A DNA stretch of 64,000 nt from Vibrio plantisponsor (GCF_013041605.1 NZ_JABEQC010000001.1:496001-560000), one strand, 5' to 3'; numbered from the stretch's first letter, positions 44,566 through 54,185 are shown. Notes: generated by a model not told the origin, from the sequence alone. Numbers and translations are program-made.

Positions 44566-45597
44566 ATGAAAATTAAAGCACTAGCTAAGCTTAAGCCTGA
44601 AGAAGGCATTTGGATGACAGAAGTCGAAAAGCCTGAACTAGGTTACAACGACATTCTGATCAAAATTAAGAAAACCGCGATTTGTGGTACGGACGTTCAT
44701 ATTTACAACTGGGACGAATGGTCACAAAAAACTATTCCAGTACCTATGGTTGTTGGACACGAATACGTGGGTGAAGTCGTAGGCATCGGCGAAGGCGTTC
44801 GTGGCTTTGAGCTGGGCGATCGCGTGTCTGGCGAAGGTCACATTACTTGTGGTCACTGTCGTAACTGTCGTGGCGGCCGTACTCACCTTTGTCGTAACAC
44901 GATTGGTGTTGGTGTAAACCGCACTGGTTCTTTCTCAGAATATCTTGTGATCCCAGCGTTTAACGCATTCAAGATCCCAGATGGTATTTCTGATGATTTA
45001 GCATCAATCTTCGACCCGTTCGGTAACGCAGTGCACACTGCATTGTCTTTCGATCTTGTTGGTGAAGATGTACTGATCACAGGCGCTGGCCCAATCGGTA
45101 TCATGGCTGCGGCAGTAGCAAAACACGTAGGCGCACGCCACGTAGTCATTACTGACGTAAACGAATACCGCTTAGAACTTGCTCGTAAGATGGGTGTTAC
45201 TCGCGCAGTTAACGTTGCTGAGCAGAAGCTAGAAGATGTTATGGCTGAACTGGGCATGACTGAAGGTTTCGACGTAGGTCTTGAAATGTCTGGTGTACCA
45301 AGTGCATTCAGATCAATGCTAGACACGATGAACCACGGTGGTCGCATTGCCCTGTTAGGTATTCCACCATCAGATATGGCAATTGACTGGACCAAAGTAA
45401 TTTTCAAAGGTCTGGTTATCAAAGGTATCTACGGCCGTGAAATGTTCGAAACTTGGTACAAGATGGCAAGCCTGATCCAATCTGGTCTAGATTTGTCACC
45501 AATCATCACTCACCACTACAAGGTTGATGATTTCCAAAAAGGCTTCGACGCTATGCGTAGCGGGGCTTCCGGTAAAGTTATCCTTGACTGGGAATAA
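44566..45597 (+). CDS. tdh: L-threonine 3-dehydrogenase
   Basis: A 343-residue zinc-dependent medium-chain dehydrogenase from the ATG at 44566; GGAGGA at 44543-44548 is 17 bases away, so a GTG at 44557 or TTG at 44554 adding three or four residues is also possible. The catalytic zinc site is in [15 protein letters not shown] and GHEYVGEV; four cysteines in [15 protein letters not shown] hold the structural zinc; [10 protein letters not shown] binds NAD. It oxidises threonine to 2-amino-3-ketobutyrate. In V. cholerae the same enzyme supplies aminoacetone for the autoinducer DPO. Confidence 0.97.
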   Translation: MKIKALAKLKPEEGIWMTEVEKPELGYNDILIKIKKTAICGTDVHIYNWDEWSQKTIPVPMVVGHEYVGEVVGIGEGVRGFELGDRVSGEGHITCGHCRNCRGGRTHLCRNTIGVGVNRTGSFSEYLVIPAFNAFKIPDGISDDLASIFDPFGNAVHTALSFDLVGEDVLITGAGPIGIMAAAVAKHVGARHVVITDVNEYRLELARKMGVTRAVNVAEQKLEDVMAELGMTEGFDVGLEMSGVPSAFRSMLDTMNHGGRIALLGIPPSDMAIDWTKVIFKGLVIKGIYGREMFETWYKMASLIQSGLDLSPIITHHYKVDDFQKGFDAMRSGASGKVILDWE

Positions 45598-45614
45598 TCA
45601 AATATTGATTCTGA

Positions 45615-45639
45615 AGCGCTCCTGTTGGGGCGCTTTTTG
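45615..45639 (+). terminator. Intrinsic terminator after kbl-tdh
   Basis: AAGCGCTCC-TGTT-GGGGCGCTT with one G-U pair, followed by TTTTTG. Confidence 0.88.
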
Positions 45640-45965
45640 TTTGTGCTTAAAAAATACGAAATGGAAGAAATAGCCCTATTTAGCCCTAAAAAAAGCCCAA
45701 ATTTCGCCCCAACTTCCTTTTAGTGCATTTTCAGATAACAAAAAACGCCCCAAAGATTTCCTTAGTCTAGGTAGCCAAGTGATCATTTCTTATATCTCTA
45801 TAAGCTTTAGGAACCCTTTGCTACAAAAAAAGCAGCATCGTTTCTATGTATTAGTCTCAGCAAAAATTCTGGTTTCGCATATTTCATTTGAAAAATCTGG
45901 ATCAAACATATAAGTTTCTTATACTAATGTTAGAATTCAAAGCGTTATTAAATAAGGGTTAGCAC
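45640..45965. other. AT-rich gap before the GntR regulator
   Basis: About 325 bp without a credible reading frame. It contains three nearby TAGCCC/AAGCCC units around 45677-45702 and many A/T runs. No attachment site, tRNA or known RNA was recognised. It marks the junction to the AT-rich sugar cassette. Confidence 0.4.
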
Positions 45966-46679
45966 TTGAAAAAGAACGATGAATTGACTCAAGATCTCAT
46001 CAGTAAAATTCGCCAAGGCATTATCACTGACAAGTTATTATCTGAGCGTGAACTATCCGAGAAATATAAAATTTCTAGGTTTAGTGTTCGGAAATCCCTT
46101 GCTAAATTAGAAGCTATTGGTGTGGTAAAATCAAAAGCTGGTTCGGGTTATTTTGTTAACACTTCCATCATCGGTTCATCATTAATATATAACTCTATAA
46201 CTGAAAATAAATTCTTTGACATCTCTTATAAAAAAATTAAGCTCAATAAGACTCTTCCTACACCACATGAGATGCAAGTGTTTTCTATTAATGATAATGA
46301 ATATATTTGGAATATAAAAAGACTTAGACTGATAAACGATAAAGTCATCCAAATAGAAACGATGAAGCTTCCTACTAACATGTTTCCTAAAATGGATGAA
46401 AAAATCATAGAAAACTCATTTCAGAAACATGTTATTTCATTAGGGCTGAATATTGATAGTTACTTAACGACATATAGAGCTATTAATTTATCAAAAGAAG
46501 ATTCTGAATTATTCGGATGTAAGCGTTCTAGCGCTGCAATGAACATTACGAATCGTGGTTTTCTTGATTCGGGAGAAGTCTTTGTTGTCAGTGATATTAT
46601 CGACATCGATTATCAATGTACTTACCACACTCAATTTAACTCAGAAAGCCTTAAATACAGAGATAAAAATGGTCGCTAA
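45966..46679 (+). CDS. GntR-family regulator with UTRA domain
   Basis: A 237-residue regulator that uses a TTG start at 45966, nine bases after AAGGG. The N-terminal winged helix contains DKLLSERELSEKYKISRFSV and IGVVKSKAGSGYFV, the C-terminal half is a UTRA/HutC-like ligand domain. Such regulators repress sugar uptake genes until a sugar phosphate binds. It is followed by the convergent RspA-like gene and about 1.5 kb later the PTS gene, and probably controls both. Its base composition is AT-rich compared with kbl-tdh, as is the whole cassette, suggesting acquisition. Confidence 0.85.
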   Translation: MKKNDELTQDLISKIRQGIITDKLLSERELSEKYKISRFSVRKSLAKLEAIGVVKSKAGSGYFVNTSIIGSSLIYNSITENKFFDISYKKIKLNKTLPTPHEMQVFSINDNEYIWNIKRLRLINDKVIQIETMKLPTNMFPKMDEKIIENSFQKHVISLGLNIDSYLTTYRAINLSKEDSELFGCKRSSAAMNITNRGFLDSGEVFVVSDIIDIDYQCTYHTQFNSESLKYRDKNGR

Positions 46680-46694
46680 TAAGCGACCATTTTT
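46665..46694. terminator. Bidirectional terminator between GntR and RspA-like genes
   Basis: AAAAATGGTCGCT and AGCGACCATTTTT form a perfect 13-bp stem around AATA, with A and T runs at both ends. It includes the GntR gene stop codon. Confidence 0.9.
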
Positions 46695-46695
46695 A

Positions 46696-47895
46696 TTAAG
46701 GTGTATGAATGCTGCCATCGGGTAGTCGACTCTGAGTCCACTCATGTGGTCTATACTCGACTGGAAAATCTTTTGCCGCCTCGATATTAATTTCCACTCC
46801 GATACCAATTTCTTCTGATGCATATAAATAGCCATTTTTTGGTTCAGATGCATTAGGAAATACTCTGATAGTGTTTTCACCATAGTGCACATGCTCTTGA
46901 ATAGCACTATTATGAAGATGTACGTTTAAATGGGTATTTACAGCAGCACCAATAGGCGTCATATCCGGTGGGCAATGCCAAGCAATTCTGACACCAAAGG
47001 CTTCGCAGAAGTGGCCAAGCTTCAAAGCAGGAGTGATTCCACCTATTTGAGATACATGACAGCGAATAAAATCAACTCGACGATTTATAATTAAAGATTT
47101 CCATTCTTCAGGATTATTAAATAATTCTCCTAATGCTAAAGAGACAGACGACTGATTTCTAATATTATCTAACCATTCCGTTTGATTTATCGGCAAAATG
47201 TCTTCAATAAAGTATGGGGAATATTTCTCAACTTCTTTAGAAAATCTTATCGCTTGATTAGGAAACAATCTTTCATGAACGTCATGGAGAATATGAAATC
47301 TATTACCATATTTATCACGCAATAACTTAAACATTTTAAGTGTATTATCAATATATTGGTCTTGATCATAATAAGATCCAGGTGTTGGATTCTCTGTTAC
47401 ATGAATATTCTTTGGTACACCACCATAAAAACCTAATTGACAGCGAATATGTTTATATCCTTTTTGTAAATAGGACTCTATTTGCTCATATAAACCGTCC
47501 ATAGTTTCGCTTGTAGCGTGGGTATATGTTGCTATAGCATCACGAGACTTACCACCAAATAGTTGATGAAGTGGCATACCGGCTAACTTTGCTTTAATAT
47601 CCCATAAAGCCATATCGATACCGGATATCGCATTATTAATTACTGGGCCGTTCCGCCAATATGCGTTAACCATCATCATTTGCCACAGATCTTCAATATT
47701 GTCTGCATTTCTACCAATAATTAAAGGCTTTAAGTATTCATCCACCATCGTCTTTACAGCCAATGGACGTTGTTGGAACGTTGCACAACCAAAACCTTTA
47801 ATTCCGGATTCAGTTTCAACTATAACTGTAATCAGATTGTGCCTATCGGGTTTGGTTATTATGCACTCAATATTGGATATAATGTTTTTGGTCAT
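46696..47895 (-). CDS. Enolase-superfamily sugar-acid dehydratase, RspA/ManD-like
   Basis: A 399-residue enzyme of the mannonate-dehydratase subgroup. Metal ligands fit the aspartate in ILHDVHERL, glutamate in YFIEDILP and glutamate in [30 protein letters not shown] and [17 protein letters not shown] are near identical to E. coli RspA. The usual IEDP is IEDI, and the WHGPGD loop is WHCPPD, so the active site differs at two usually conserved places. RspA-type members have low or no dehydratase activity on mannonate. It is divergent from the PTS gene, so its substrate may be an acid derived from the transported sugar, or it may have another role. Confidence 0.87.
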   Translation of the reverse strand: MTKNIISNIECIITKPDRHNLITVIVETESGIKGFGCATFQQRPLAVKTMVDEYLKPLIIGRNADNIEDLWQMMMVNAYWRNGPVINNAISGIDMALWDIKAKLAGMPLHQLFGGKSRDAIATYTHATSETMDGLYEQIESYLQKGYKHIRCQLGFYGGVPKNIHVTENPTPGSYYDQDQYIDNTLKMFKLLRDKYGNRFHILHDVHERLFPNQAIRFSKEVEKYSPYFIEDILPINQTEWLDNIRNQSSVSLALGELFNNPEEWKSLIINRRVDFIRCHVSQIGGITPALKLGHFCEAFGVRIAWHCPPDMTPIGAAVNTHLNVHLHNSAIQEHVHYGENTIRVFPNASEPKNGYLYASEEIGIGVEINIEAAKDFPVEYRPHEWTQSRLPDGSIHTP

Positions 47896-48064
47896 ATTAA
47901 AAGCTCAATCAAGTTCAATCTATTTTTATATAACGCTGAAAAACAGAATATTTCAAGAGCTAAATTTAAGTAAAACACAACTGGTTCGTTTTGAGCCTTC
48001 TTTTGCTAAAAAAAACAAACCAATCGCCAAAATAAGTGTATTTTTTAAAAATCCAAATGGTTTG

Positions 48065-48080
48065 TGTGATTACACTCACT
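48065..48080. promoter_or_regulatory. CRP-like site between RspA-like and PTS genes
   Basis: TGTGA-TTACAC-TCACT matches nine of ten CRP core bases. It lies 77 bp before the PTS start, the usual distance for CRP activation, and fits a catabolite-controlled sugar gene. Confidence 0.65.
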
Positions 48081-48156
48081 TTTTTAACTCTTATTTTTAT
48101 AACACCCGTAGGTATGATTACACCAACAAATAACCAAACATCTTGTAGGTACAGTC

Positions 48157-49575
48157 ATGGAAATAACTGAAAACAACAATACGATGGCACCGACTAAATC
48201 AGTACATAATCACAGTGAAATGAGTGAACATTTACAATTACTTATAAAAGCTCTAGGTGGACAAGAAAATATTGTAAACATCACTCACTGTATGACTAGG
48301 CTGCGCTTTAAGTTGGTAAAGGATGAGTTAGCCAACAAGAGTGAGTTAGAAAAGATAAAGGGCGTCAAAGGCGTCGTTCTTAGCCAAGGTCAAACACAGG
48401 TAGTTATCGGTGTGGACGTGGAAAAGTGGTACAACGAACTTTCTGGCATTAGCCAAGTCGATGAAGTTTCTGAAATTGAAAACCGTAAACTGTTTCAGAA
48501 CGCAATGCGTGTGGTTGCTGGGATCTTTGGACCGGTAGTTCCTGCTATTGCTGGCGCAGGTATGCTGATGGGGTTGCTTTCGGGATTGATTGCAACCAAT
48601 GTCATCTCTGAAAGTTCAGATACTGTATTCTTTTTTAGATCAATTTCAGTAGCAGTATTCTTCTTTCTACCTATGTTGGTTTCGTTTTCGTCAGCCAAGG
48701 TATTCAAAGTAAATGAATACCTTGCTTTGGCTGTAGCTTCTGCAATGCTCGCCCCAAAACTGATAGACAAAGCAGCGATGTTGAAAGCCGCGGGTTCTAG
48801 TCCAGAACTCAACGTGTTCGGTATCGTGCCAATTGAACTCATGGGCTATGGTGGTGCAATTGTGCCAGCGATTCTAGCTGTGTGGGTATTATCGAAGATA
48901 ACACCTCTAGTCGACAGATTAGTTCCTAGTTCAGCTAAACCAGTAATTACACCTCTGCTGGCTTTCGCAGTGACATCTACCGTCGTTCTGTCATTCGTTG
49001 CACCTGCCGGTATGTGGGTAAGTAACGGTGCTGGATGGGTAGTGAGTTCTCTTCTTGAAATCTCACCGACTTTGACGGGATTTGTGTTTGGTTTAACTCG
49101 ACCAATAACCATCGTATTTGGTATTCACCATAGCATGACACCAATCAGCCTGAATAACTTTGCGTTGTATGGTAAAGATTTGCTAATGCCAATCATGTGT
49201 TTAGGTAACATGGCGATTGCTGGTGCAACAGTGGCGGTATGGTACAAACAACGTAAACATTCATCAAAAGAGCAGTCATCTATAACAGTAAGCTCTGGGA
49301 TTACCGCAATTTTGGGAATTACCGAACCAGCTCTGTTTGGTGTACTTACCAAATATACTAAAGCTCTACTGGCTGCGAGTGTTGCAGCTGGGGTCTTCGG
49401 TGCAATCTCCGCAACGATTGACACTCATCTAACAACGTACATATTGTCTTCTATATTCAGCGTTCCAGCTTATCTAGCAGGCGGATTACAAAACTTTATC
49501 CAAGCTATCTTTGGTATCGTAGGTGTTTTTGTTCTGTCCTTCATACTTACATCTATCGTCGTAAAAACAGAATAA
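48157..49575 (+). CDS. PTS sugar transporter, EIIBC (glucoside/sucrose/MurP family)
   Basis: A 472-residue phosphotransferase permease. The N-terminal EIIB domain (about residues 25-100) has the phospho-cysteine C45 in ITHCMTRLRF; the C-terminal EIIC has about ten membrane helices with GIHHSMTPISLNNFAL-like sequence and TEPALFGV, hallmarks of the Bgl/Tre/Mur family. There is no EIIA domain, so the phosphate must come from a shared EIIA such as EIIA-Glc. It is divergent from the RspA-like gene, with a CRP-like box and probably GntR control. The substrate cannot be told; no matching phospho-glycosidase is adjacent. Confidence 0.88.
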   Translation: MEITENNNTMAPTKSVHNHSEMSEHLQLLIKALGGQENIVNITHCMTRLRFKLVKDELANKSELEKIKGVKGVVLSQGQTQVVIGVDVEKWYNELSGISQVDEVSEIENRKLFQNAMRVVAGIFGPVVPAIAGAGMLMGLLSGLIATNVISESSDTVFFFRSISVAVFFFLPMLVSFSSAKVFKVNEYLALAVASAMLAPKLIDKAAMLKAAGSSPELNVFGIVPIELMGYGGAIVPAILAVWVLSKITPLVDRLVPSSAKPVITPLLAFAVTSTVVLSFVAPAGMWVSNGAGWVVSSLLEISPTLTGFVFGLTRPITIVFGIHHSMTPISLNNFALYGKDLLMPIMCLGNMAIAGATVAVWYKQRKHSSKEQSSITVSSGITAILGITEPALFGVLTKYTKALLAASVAAGVFGAISATIDTHLTTYILSSIFSVPAYLAGGLQNFIQAIFGIVGVFVLSFILTSIVVKTE

Positions 49576-49597
49576 TATAGATAGAACTAGCTATTAA

Positions 49598-49625
49598 AAA
49601 GCTCATCACGTTCGTGATGAGCTTT
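49598..49625 (+). terminator. Intrinsic terminator after the PTS gene
   Basis: AAAGCTCATCACG and CGTGATGAGCTTT form a perfect 13-bp stem around TT. Confidence 0.85.
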
Positions 49626-49935
49626 CTACGTCCGCCCCATTTAGTCTAAAGACAAGCCTCAAAAATTGTCCCATAAGGTCATCACTGAAATCTATCTAAA
49701 CATATTTCTTTTGTCTAAACCTCATGCTTGAGAACTAATCGGTTTATTGGCATTTACTATTTTAGTAATCTAGCGCTAGCTATATCTACTTAAATTATTT
49801 AGTCATATCACACTTGAGGTTAACTGGGTTCAGTTCTGCTTTTGGCGTTGAATCGATCTTAGTAGATAGCATTTTGGATTAATTTCTATCTATGGCAGTA
49901 CGGAATGCGGCATAGATGATACTCATGGCGACCGG
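49626..49935. other. Intergenic region before the GGDEF-hemerythrin gene
   Basis: About 310 bp that hold no convincing gene, repeat or structured RNA. It presumably contains the promoter of the downstream gene. Confidence 0.4.
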
Positions 49936-51489
49936 ATGACTATTCACATACCTACTATTTTTTTAATAATCATCGCAACTGCGGGTACGTTGACGTTATC
50001 TGTAGGCTCAGTCACTCGAGCAAAAGAGCAGAAAGAACTGTTGCTATGGACGATAGGTTTAGCACTGCACACTTTGGTTTATATTCTGTTTTTTTTACGA
50101 GGACAAATCCCCGCGTTCTTCTCTGTTCTTGTTGCTAATGCTGCGTTATCAGCCAGCTATTCTTTTTTTACTGCTGCGATTGGGGAATTCCTGCATCGCC
50201 GAATTTCCAAAGTCTTGTTGGTTGGTCCCCCTTTAGTTTTGGCGGTTATTTTTCCATTTCTCATGGATGACATAAGCGCCCGAATCATCGTTAGCTGCCT
50301 AATTTTCAGTATTCAGTGTGCTTGGGCATTGTCTATCTTAATGAATCGTAAAAGGGTTGTTAGTGGGCGAGGCAAATATCTCGTGGTTGCTGGTCTTACG
50401 GTCATCATTGCTGTGTTATCGGTGCGAGTTCTCAGCGTCATTATCAAACCAGGTGATATCTCTAGTATGTTGCACCAAACGCCTGTTCAGGTTGCAACCT
50501 TCTTTGGTGCATTCATGTCATTAATTCTTTTGTCTAACGGCTTTGTTTTGATGATTAAGGAGCGCGCAGATGAGCACATCCTTCAGATGGCAATGAAAGA
50601 CCGACTAACAGGAGTATGGAATCGAGTTCGGCTAGAAGAAGAGGCTCCACAGGAGATAGCAAAGCTAGAACGCTATGGGCACCCTACATCACTTCTCATG
50701 GTCGATTTAGACCATTTTAAACAAGTGAATGACAAGTATGGGCATGCAACGGGAGACTTGGTGTTAAAGGAATTCTGTGCTGTCGTTCAGTCTTGTATAC
50801 GAACAACGGATATACTGGCACGCTGGGGTGGGGAAGAGTTTGTTGTCCTGTTGCCTAATAGTGGATTTGCGAGTTCAGCGCCTTTAGCTGAGCGGATTAG
50901 GTCGGCTGTCGAAAAACATGAGTTTCCTTATGGGCTGAGTGTTACAACGAGTATTGGTATAGCGAGTTGCCAACCTTCGGATTCTTGGAGTTCATGGTTA
51001 GATCGCGCTGACCAAGCGTTATATCGAGCCAAATCGACTGGTCGAAATCGTGTTGAAGTGGAGAATACGCCAACCCAATCCGATACTTCTAAGACCAACA
51101 TTGTTGAGTTAGTGTGGCGACCTGCTTACGAATCAGGTAATGCAGTGATCGATGCTCAGCACAGAGCGCTACTCGAACATTCGAATATTCTCTTGCAGGC
51201 GATTTTGGATAATAGGGATAAATCAGGGATATCCAAGTTAGTGGATTGCCTGATTTCTGCTATAGAGCAGCACTTCAATGATGAAGAAACTATATTGCAA
51301 AAGGCCGGATATTTGGACTGCAAGCATCACATCGAACTTCATGCAAAGCTTATAGAGAGAGCTAGACGGCTATCAAAGCTTTTCTTTGATGGTCAAGTCA
51401 GCGAAAGTGAACTTCTTCACTTCATCATGTACGAAATGGTCACTCAACACATTCTCATAGAGGATAGAAAATACTTCCCCATGTTGTAA
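49936..51489 (+). CDS. Diguanylate cyclase with membrane sensor and C-terminal bacteriohemerythrin domain
   Basis: A 517-residue fusion. About six membrane helices occupy residues 1-205. The GGDEF domain follows: LLMVDLDHFKQVNDKYGHATGD, RWGGEEF, with an RxxD inhibitory site five residues before GGEEF (RTTD). The C-terminal 125 residues are a hemerythrin: H in DAQH, HxxxE in HFNDEE, HxxxH in HHIELHA and HxxxxD in HILIEDRK supply the di-iron ligands. It should make c-di-GMP under control of oxygen or redox state bound at the iron site, with product feedback. Related to V. cholerae Vc Bhr-DGC-type proteins. Confidence 0.92.
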   Translation: MTIHIPTIFLIIIATAGTLTLSVGSVTRAKEQKELLLWTIGLALHTLVYILFFLRGQIPAFFSVLVANAALSASYSFFTAAIGEFLHRRISKVLLVGPPLVLAVIFPFLMDDISARIIVSCLIFSIQCAWALSILMNRKRVVSGRGKYLVVAGLTVIIAVLSVRVLSVIIKPGDISSMLHQTPVQVATFFGAFMSLILLSNGFVLMIKERADEHILQMAMKDRLTGVWNRVRLEEEAPQEIAKLERYGHPTSLLMVDLDHFKQVNDKYGHATGDLVLKEFCAVVQSCIRTTDILARWGGEEFVVLLPNSGFASSAPLAERIRSAVEKHEFPYGLSVTTSIGIASCQPSDSWSSWLDRADQALYRAKSTGRNRVEVENTPTQSDTSKTNIVELVWRPAYESGNAVIDAQHRALLEHSNILLQAILDNRDKSGISKLVDCLISAIEQHFNDEETILQKAGYLDCKHHIELHAKLIERARRLSKLFFDGQVSESELLHFIMYEMVTQHILIEDRKYFPML

Positions 51490-51702
51490 CCTCACTCCTC
51501 GACAACTTTGTTTTTGAATGGCCCAAATCATGGGGTAGTTCACTCATGTCTAGCTTGTTGTATATCCGCAACTTATCGACGAGATAACCTTCCTCCCCGC
51601 GCTTCACATCATCTGTTTTTCTTAAAGACCTACATCCTTGTCAGATGCCGCTTAAATAAGCACGAAGTGGTTTTGTCTGACCGCTTGGTGATTTATTGTT
51701 CA

Positions 51703-51909
51703 ATGATTGGGGCGATAACACTAATAGGTTTAACTATGTCTGTGTATTCAATTAGTTATGGAACAAAGTCGAATGAGCAGGCTAAAGCTGTGATTGAAGA
51801 GGTATTAAATGGCTCTAAGGCGGTTCAACTCAACGAAGAGTGTTGGTTTTTAGACACAGCACTTTCCAAAACTGAAGTGATAGATAAGTTATATCGCCGA
51901 ACTCGATGA
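51703..51909 (+). CDS. Possible small membrane protein
   Basis: An open frame extends from 51508, but the first half looks non-coding. From the ATG at 51703 the remaining 68 residues begin with a membrane-helix-like stretch (MIGAITLIGLTMSVYSISYG) followed by a soluble, mixed-charge tail. No ribosome site is evident. It may be a small membrane protein or chance. Confidence 0.3.
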   Translation: MIGAITLIGLTMSVYSISYGTKSNEQAKAVIEEVLNGSKAVQLNEECWFLDTALSKTEVIDKLYRRTR

Positions 51910-52091
51910 ACCTTTTTGTACCGTTACTCGGTTATGTTTCGGTGATTGGCTGCAAAAAGCCTATACAACTGAAGTGATTACATGGCTGACCCACCCTGTA
52001 AGAAGTTGGTGGTAAGGGAAGAGTTAACTATTCACGTTTAAGGCAACGGTTGTTTTCCTCATATTGTGCTGTTGAATAGCACCGTTACTTA

Positions 52092-52817
52092 ATGTTTTAT
52101 CTCTCTGTTTTTATAGTGGTTTTTATGGGAAATAACATTCGAAAGTTGATAGTTGAGAGGCTCATGTTAAGCAATGTTGAGCTTTCTGGTTTGTTTGATG
52201 GTAAAGGCTTTAACCATGAGCAACTGAGACGATTGTTTCCTATGCTTTCCACTAAACTTCTACGCCAGTCTGATAAATTTATGAGTATCATGATAGCGGA
52301 GGCGGACGCTAGTGCCTGCCAAAGAATATGTGCTTCAAAAGCGTATAAAGAGTTTATTTCTACGGCTTCTAATCGCGAATTATGCGAGCAAATTGATCTA
52401 TCATTAAAGCGCTGTGAAATGAGTCTGGAGCAGTGCTATAAAGTCGTCAAAGATATTCTTCCGTCTGAGATTGAACTTCATGAACAAATCGATCCTCAAG
52501 GGAAACTTTTTCTAAAGAACATCACCATTTCTTATGTGCTTAATTCATTACTTCATTTGTTGCTTGAGAATGATCCTTATATCACGGTCACTTGGGGCCC
52601 TTATATCGGACCTGATGATTCAGAGATTAGGCCTGAATGGTTTGGTAAATCGTTATTTTTAAATCACGCACAGTCCAATGGCTTTGATGTGGGCAATGGA
52701 TTGGAGTATGGAACATTTGAATGCTACACCAATCAAGTTAATCAGAAGCTAATTAATGAGTTAAAGAATTCGTTATGCCTCTCTATATATCAAAAGTTAA
52801 AGCGGCGACTGTTTTAA
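52092..52817 (+). CDS. Hypothetical protein
   Basis: A 241-residue frame that I do not recognise. The start is uncertain; ATGs at 52125 and 52164 are also in frame, the latter close to GAGAGG. The protein is helical and mixed-charged, with several cysteines (CQRICASK, ELCEQ, RCEMSLEQC). A conserved-looking region NDPYITVTWGPYIGPDDSEIR follows. No signal peptide or membrane helix is certain. It lies between the possible small membrane protein and the cytochrome gene and may be accessory DNA. Coding is supported by length and codon texture only. Confidence 0.6.
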   Translation: MFYLSVFIVVFMGNNIRKLIVERLMLSNVELSGLFDGKGFNHEQLRRLFPMLSTKLLRQSDKFMSIMIAEADASACQRICASKAYKEFISTASNRELCEQIDLSLKRCEMSLEQCYKVVKDILPSEIELHEQIDPQGKLFLKNITISYVLNSLLHLLLENDPYITVTWGPYIGPDDSEIRPEWFGKSLFLNHAQSNGFDVGNGLEYGTFECYTNQVNQKLINELKNSLCLSIYQKLKRRLF

Positions 52818-53023
52818 CTCTCTTGTATGCTTTATTTATTATTTATTATTTATTTTCAATTGGTTATGTTTAAAAAACAAAAACCTAGAGTAAGTGGGTT
52901 TATGACCCATAACACACCAAAAGCGTCAAATAGAACCTATCATTTTAGTAACAGTTTACTTTGTAGCGCCTTTGTTGAACTAAGCATTGTTTAACTTAGC
53001 AGGGAGCTAAAAGGAGTGTTCTC

Positions 53024-53518
53024 ATGTTACCAAAACAAACTCGCTTAGGAATGTTACTCGCTGCACTGATAATTACAGGATGCGATATGTCATTTAGACC
53101 TATGTATTCTGGGAGCGATAAATCTATTACTTATCCTACAAACGGTGAGCAAATTTATTTCACCGGAAGAAACAAAGACGGGCGCCAGCTAGCCAACCTA
53201 GGCGGGAATATGCACGCGCGGATGCACTTAGTCGCCTGTGCTGATTGTCATGGTTTGCAGCGCGAAGGTGGTCTAAGAATGTACCCAACATTTTGGCTTG
53301 TTGCTCCGTCTTTAACCAGTGAAAGCTTGTTTGGTGACCACCATGGCGATCATGATGACCATCAGGCTTATACGCGAGAGAGTCTCAAAAAAGCCATAAC
53401 TAGCGGGATTGAGCCGTCTGGCGAAGAATTGGATCCAAGGATGCCTCGTTGGGTGATGAGTGACGTCGACTTGAACGACTTGGTCGAGTATTTAGCTAAC
53501 GATGAGTCTCATCATTAA
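53024..53518 (+). CDS. Monohaem c-type cytochrome lipoprotein
   Basis: A 164-residue protein with a lipobox (LIITGCD, cysteine about residue 20) for a membrane-anchored lipoprotein. One haem-binding CxxCH, CADCH, lies near residue 70; the methionine in DPRMPRW is a likely sixth ligand. The histidine-rich stretch GDHHGDHDDHQAY may bind metals. It starts after AAAAGGAGTG. It probably carries electrons in the periplasm; no oxidase or dehydrogenase partner is next to it. The neighbouring hemerythrin protein hints at an oxygen or redox theme, but this is speculative. Confidence 0.85.
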   Translation: MLPKQTRLGMLLAALIITGCDMSFRPMYSGSDKSITYPTNGEQIYFTGRNKDGRQLANLGGNMHARMHLVACADCHGLQREGGLRMYPTFWLVAPSLTSESLFGDHHGDHDDHQAYTRESLKKAITSGIEPSGEELDPRMPRWVMSDVDLNDLVEYLANDESHH

Positions 53519-53669
53519 TCCAAGACGTAGCGGGACCACTAAAGAATATGGCTTATTACTAGTGTCGCTTTAAGTGCTTTTGGCTGATTTTATCGTGGTT
53601 CGAATGACTTGTTTGTTTGGGCTAAGATGCAGATGATTGCTTGTCTTTATTTTCTGCGGTATCTGAACC

Positions 53670-54027
53670 CTAAGTGGCTATAAGTATTGGGGTAAAAATA
53701 TAGGTAAGAACGGCTGCACAAACCAAGGGAAAGATGATAGCCAGAATGCTGACGATGACCGAGTTATCGATACCCGTTGGTGGCTCAATCTGAACGATGA
53801 GAAATAATCCAGGCATTCCTAGGGAATACACTTTGGCTTAAAAATAAGCCACGACGCTGAACCCAATTGCAACGGATAAACAGCCAAAAATAAATGGCCA
53901 CTTGAGAGGGAGGTTAATGCCGTAAATGGCCGGTTCTGTCACACCAAACACAGCGGTAAGCGCTGCTGTTCCTGCATAGTTTTTCGTTGATGAAATAGAT
54001 ACTTTTCGAGATTCACACCGACACACG
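53670..54027 (-). pseudogene. Remnant of a PTS EIIC (beta-glucoside family) gene
   Basis: On the minus strand AALTAVFGVTEPAIYGINL and WPFIFGCLSVAIGFSVVAYF are the C-terminal EIIC segment of BglF-type permeases, running into a stop (53838). In another frame the match continues with KVYSLGMPGLFLIVQIEP and ends SILAIIFPLVCAAVL and the usual stop region. So a frameshift splits it, and the front 300 or more codons are missing. It is a decayed gene. Confidence 0.8.
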
Positions 54028-54185
54028 CTAGATATAAATGATGTAGTGTAAATTTAGGTGTATGAAATCCTAATTACTAGTTGGTAGGATATTGAAATGA
54101 ATTTTATCTCTGTTTGGCTACCGCACTATATCGTTCACTAAAATGAACCACATAGAGCAGTAGTGAGGGACCTAAATACGAAACG

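Noticed and set aside
44883..45422. 179-residue open frame opposite tdh
   Set aside because: Antisense to a highly conserved enzyme gene, serine/threonine-rich, no ribosome site.
45677..45702. Repeated AGCCC units as attachment site or short tandem repeat
   Set aside because: Only three irregular copies, no integrase and no second copy at the other end of the cassette.
47699..48133. 144-residue frame spanning the start of the RspA-like gene and the intergenic region
   Set aside because: Mostly antisense to the dehydratase; the remainder is AT-rich promoter with the CRP-like site.
51508..51702. First half of the frame ending at 51909
   Set aside because: Sequence such as CLACCISATYRRDNLPPRAS looks non-coding, with no ribosome site; only the distal part might be real.
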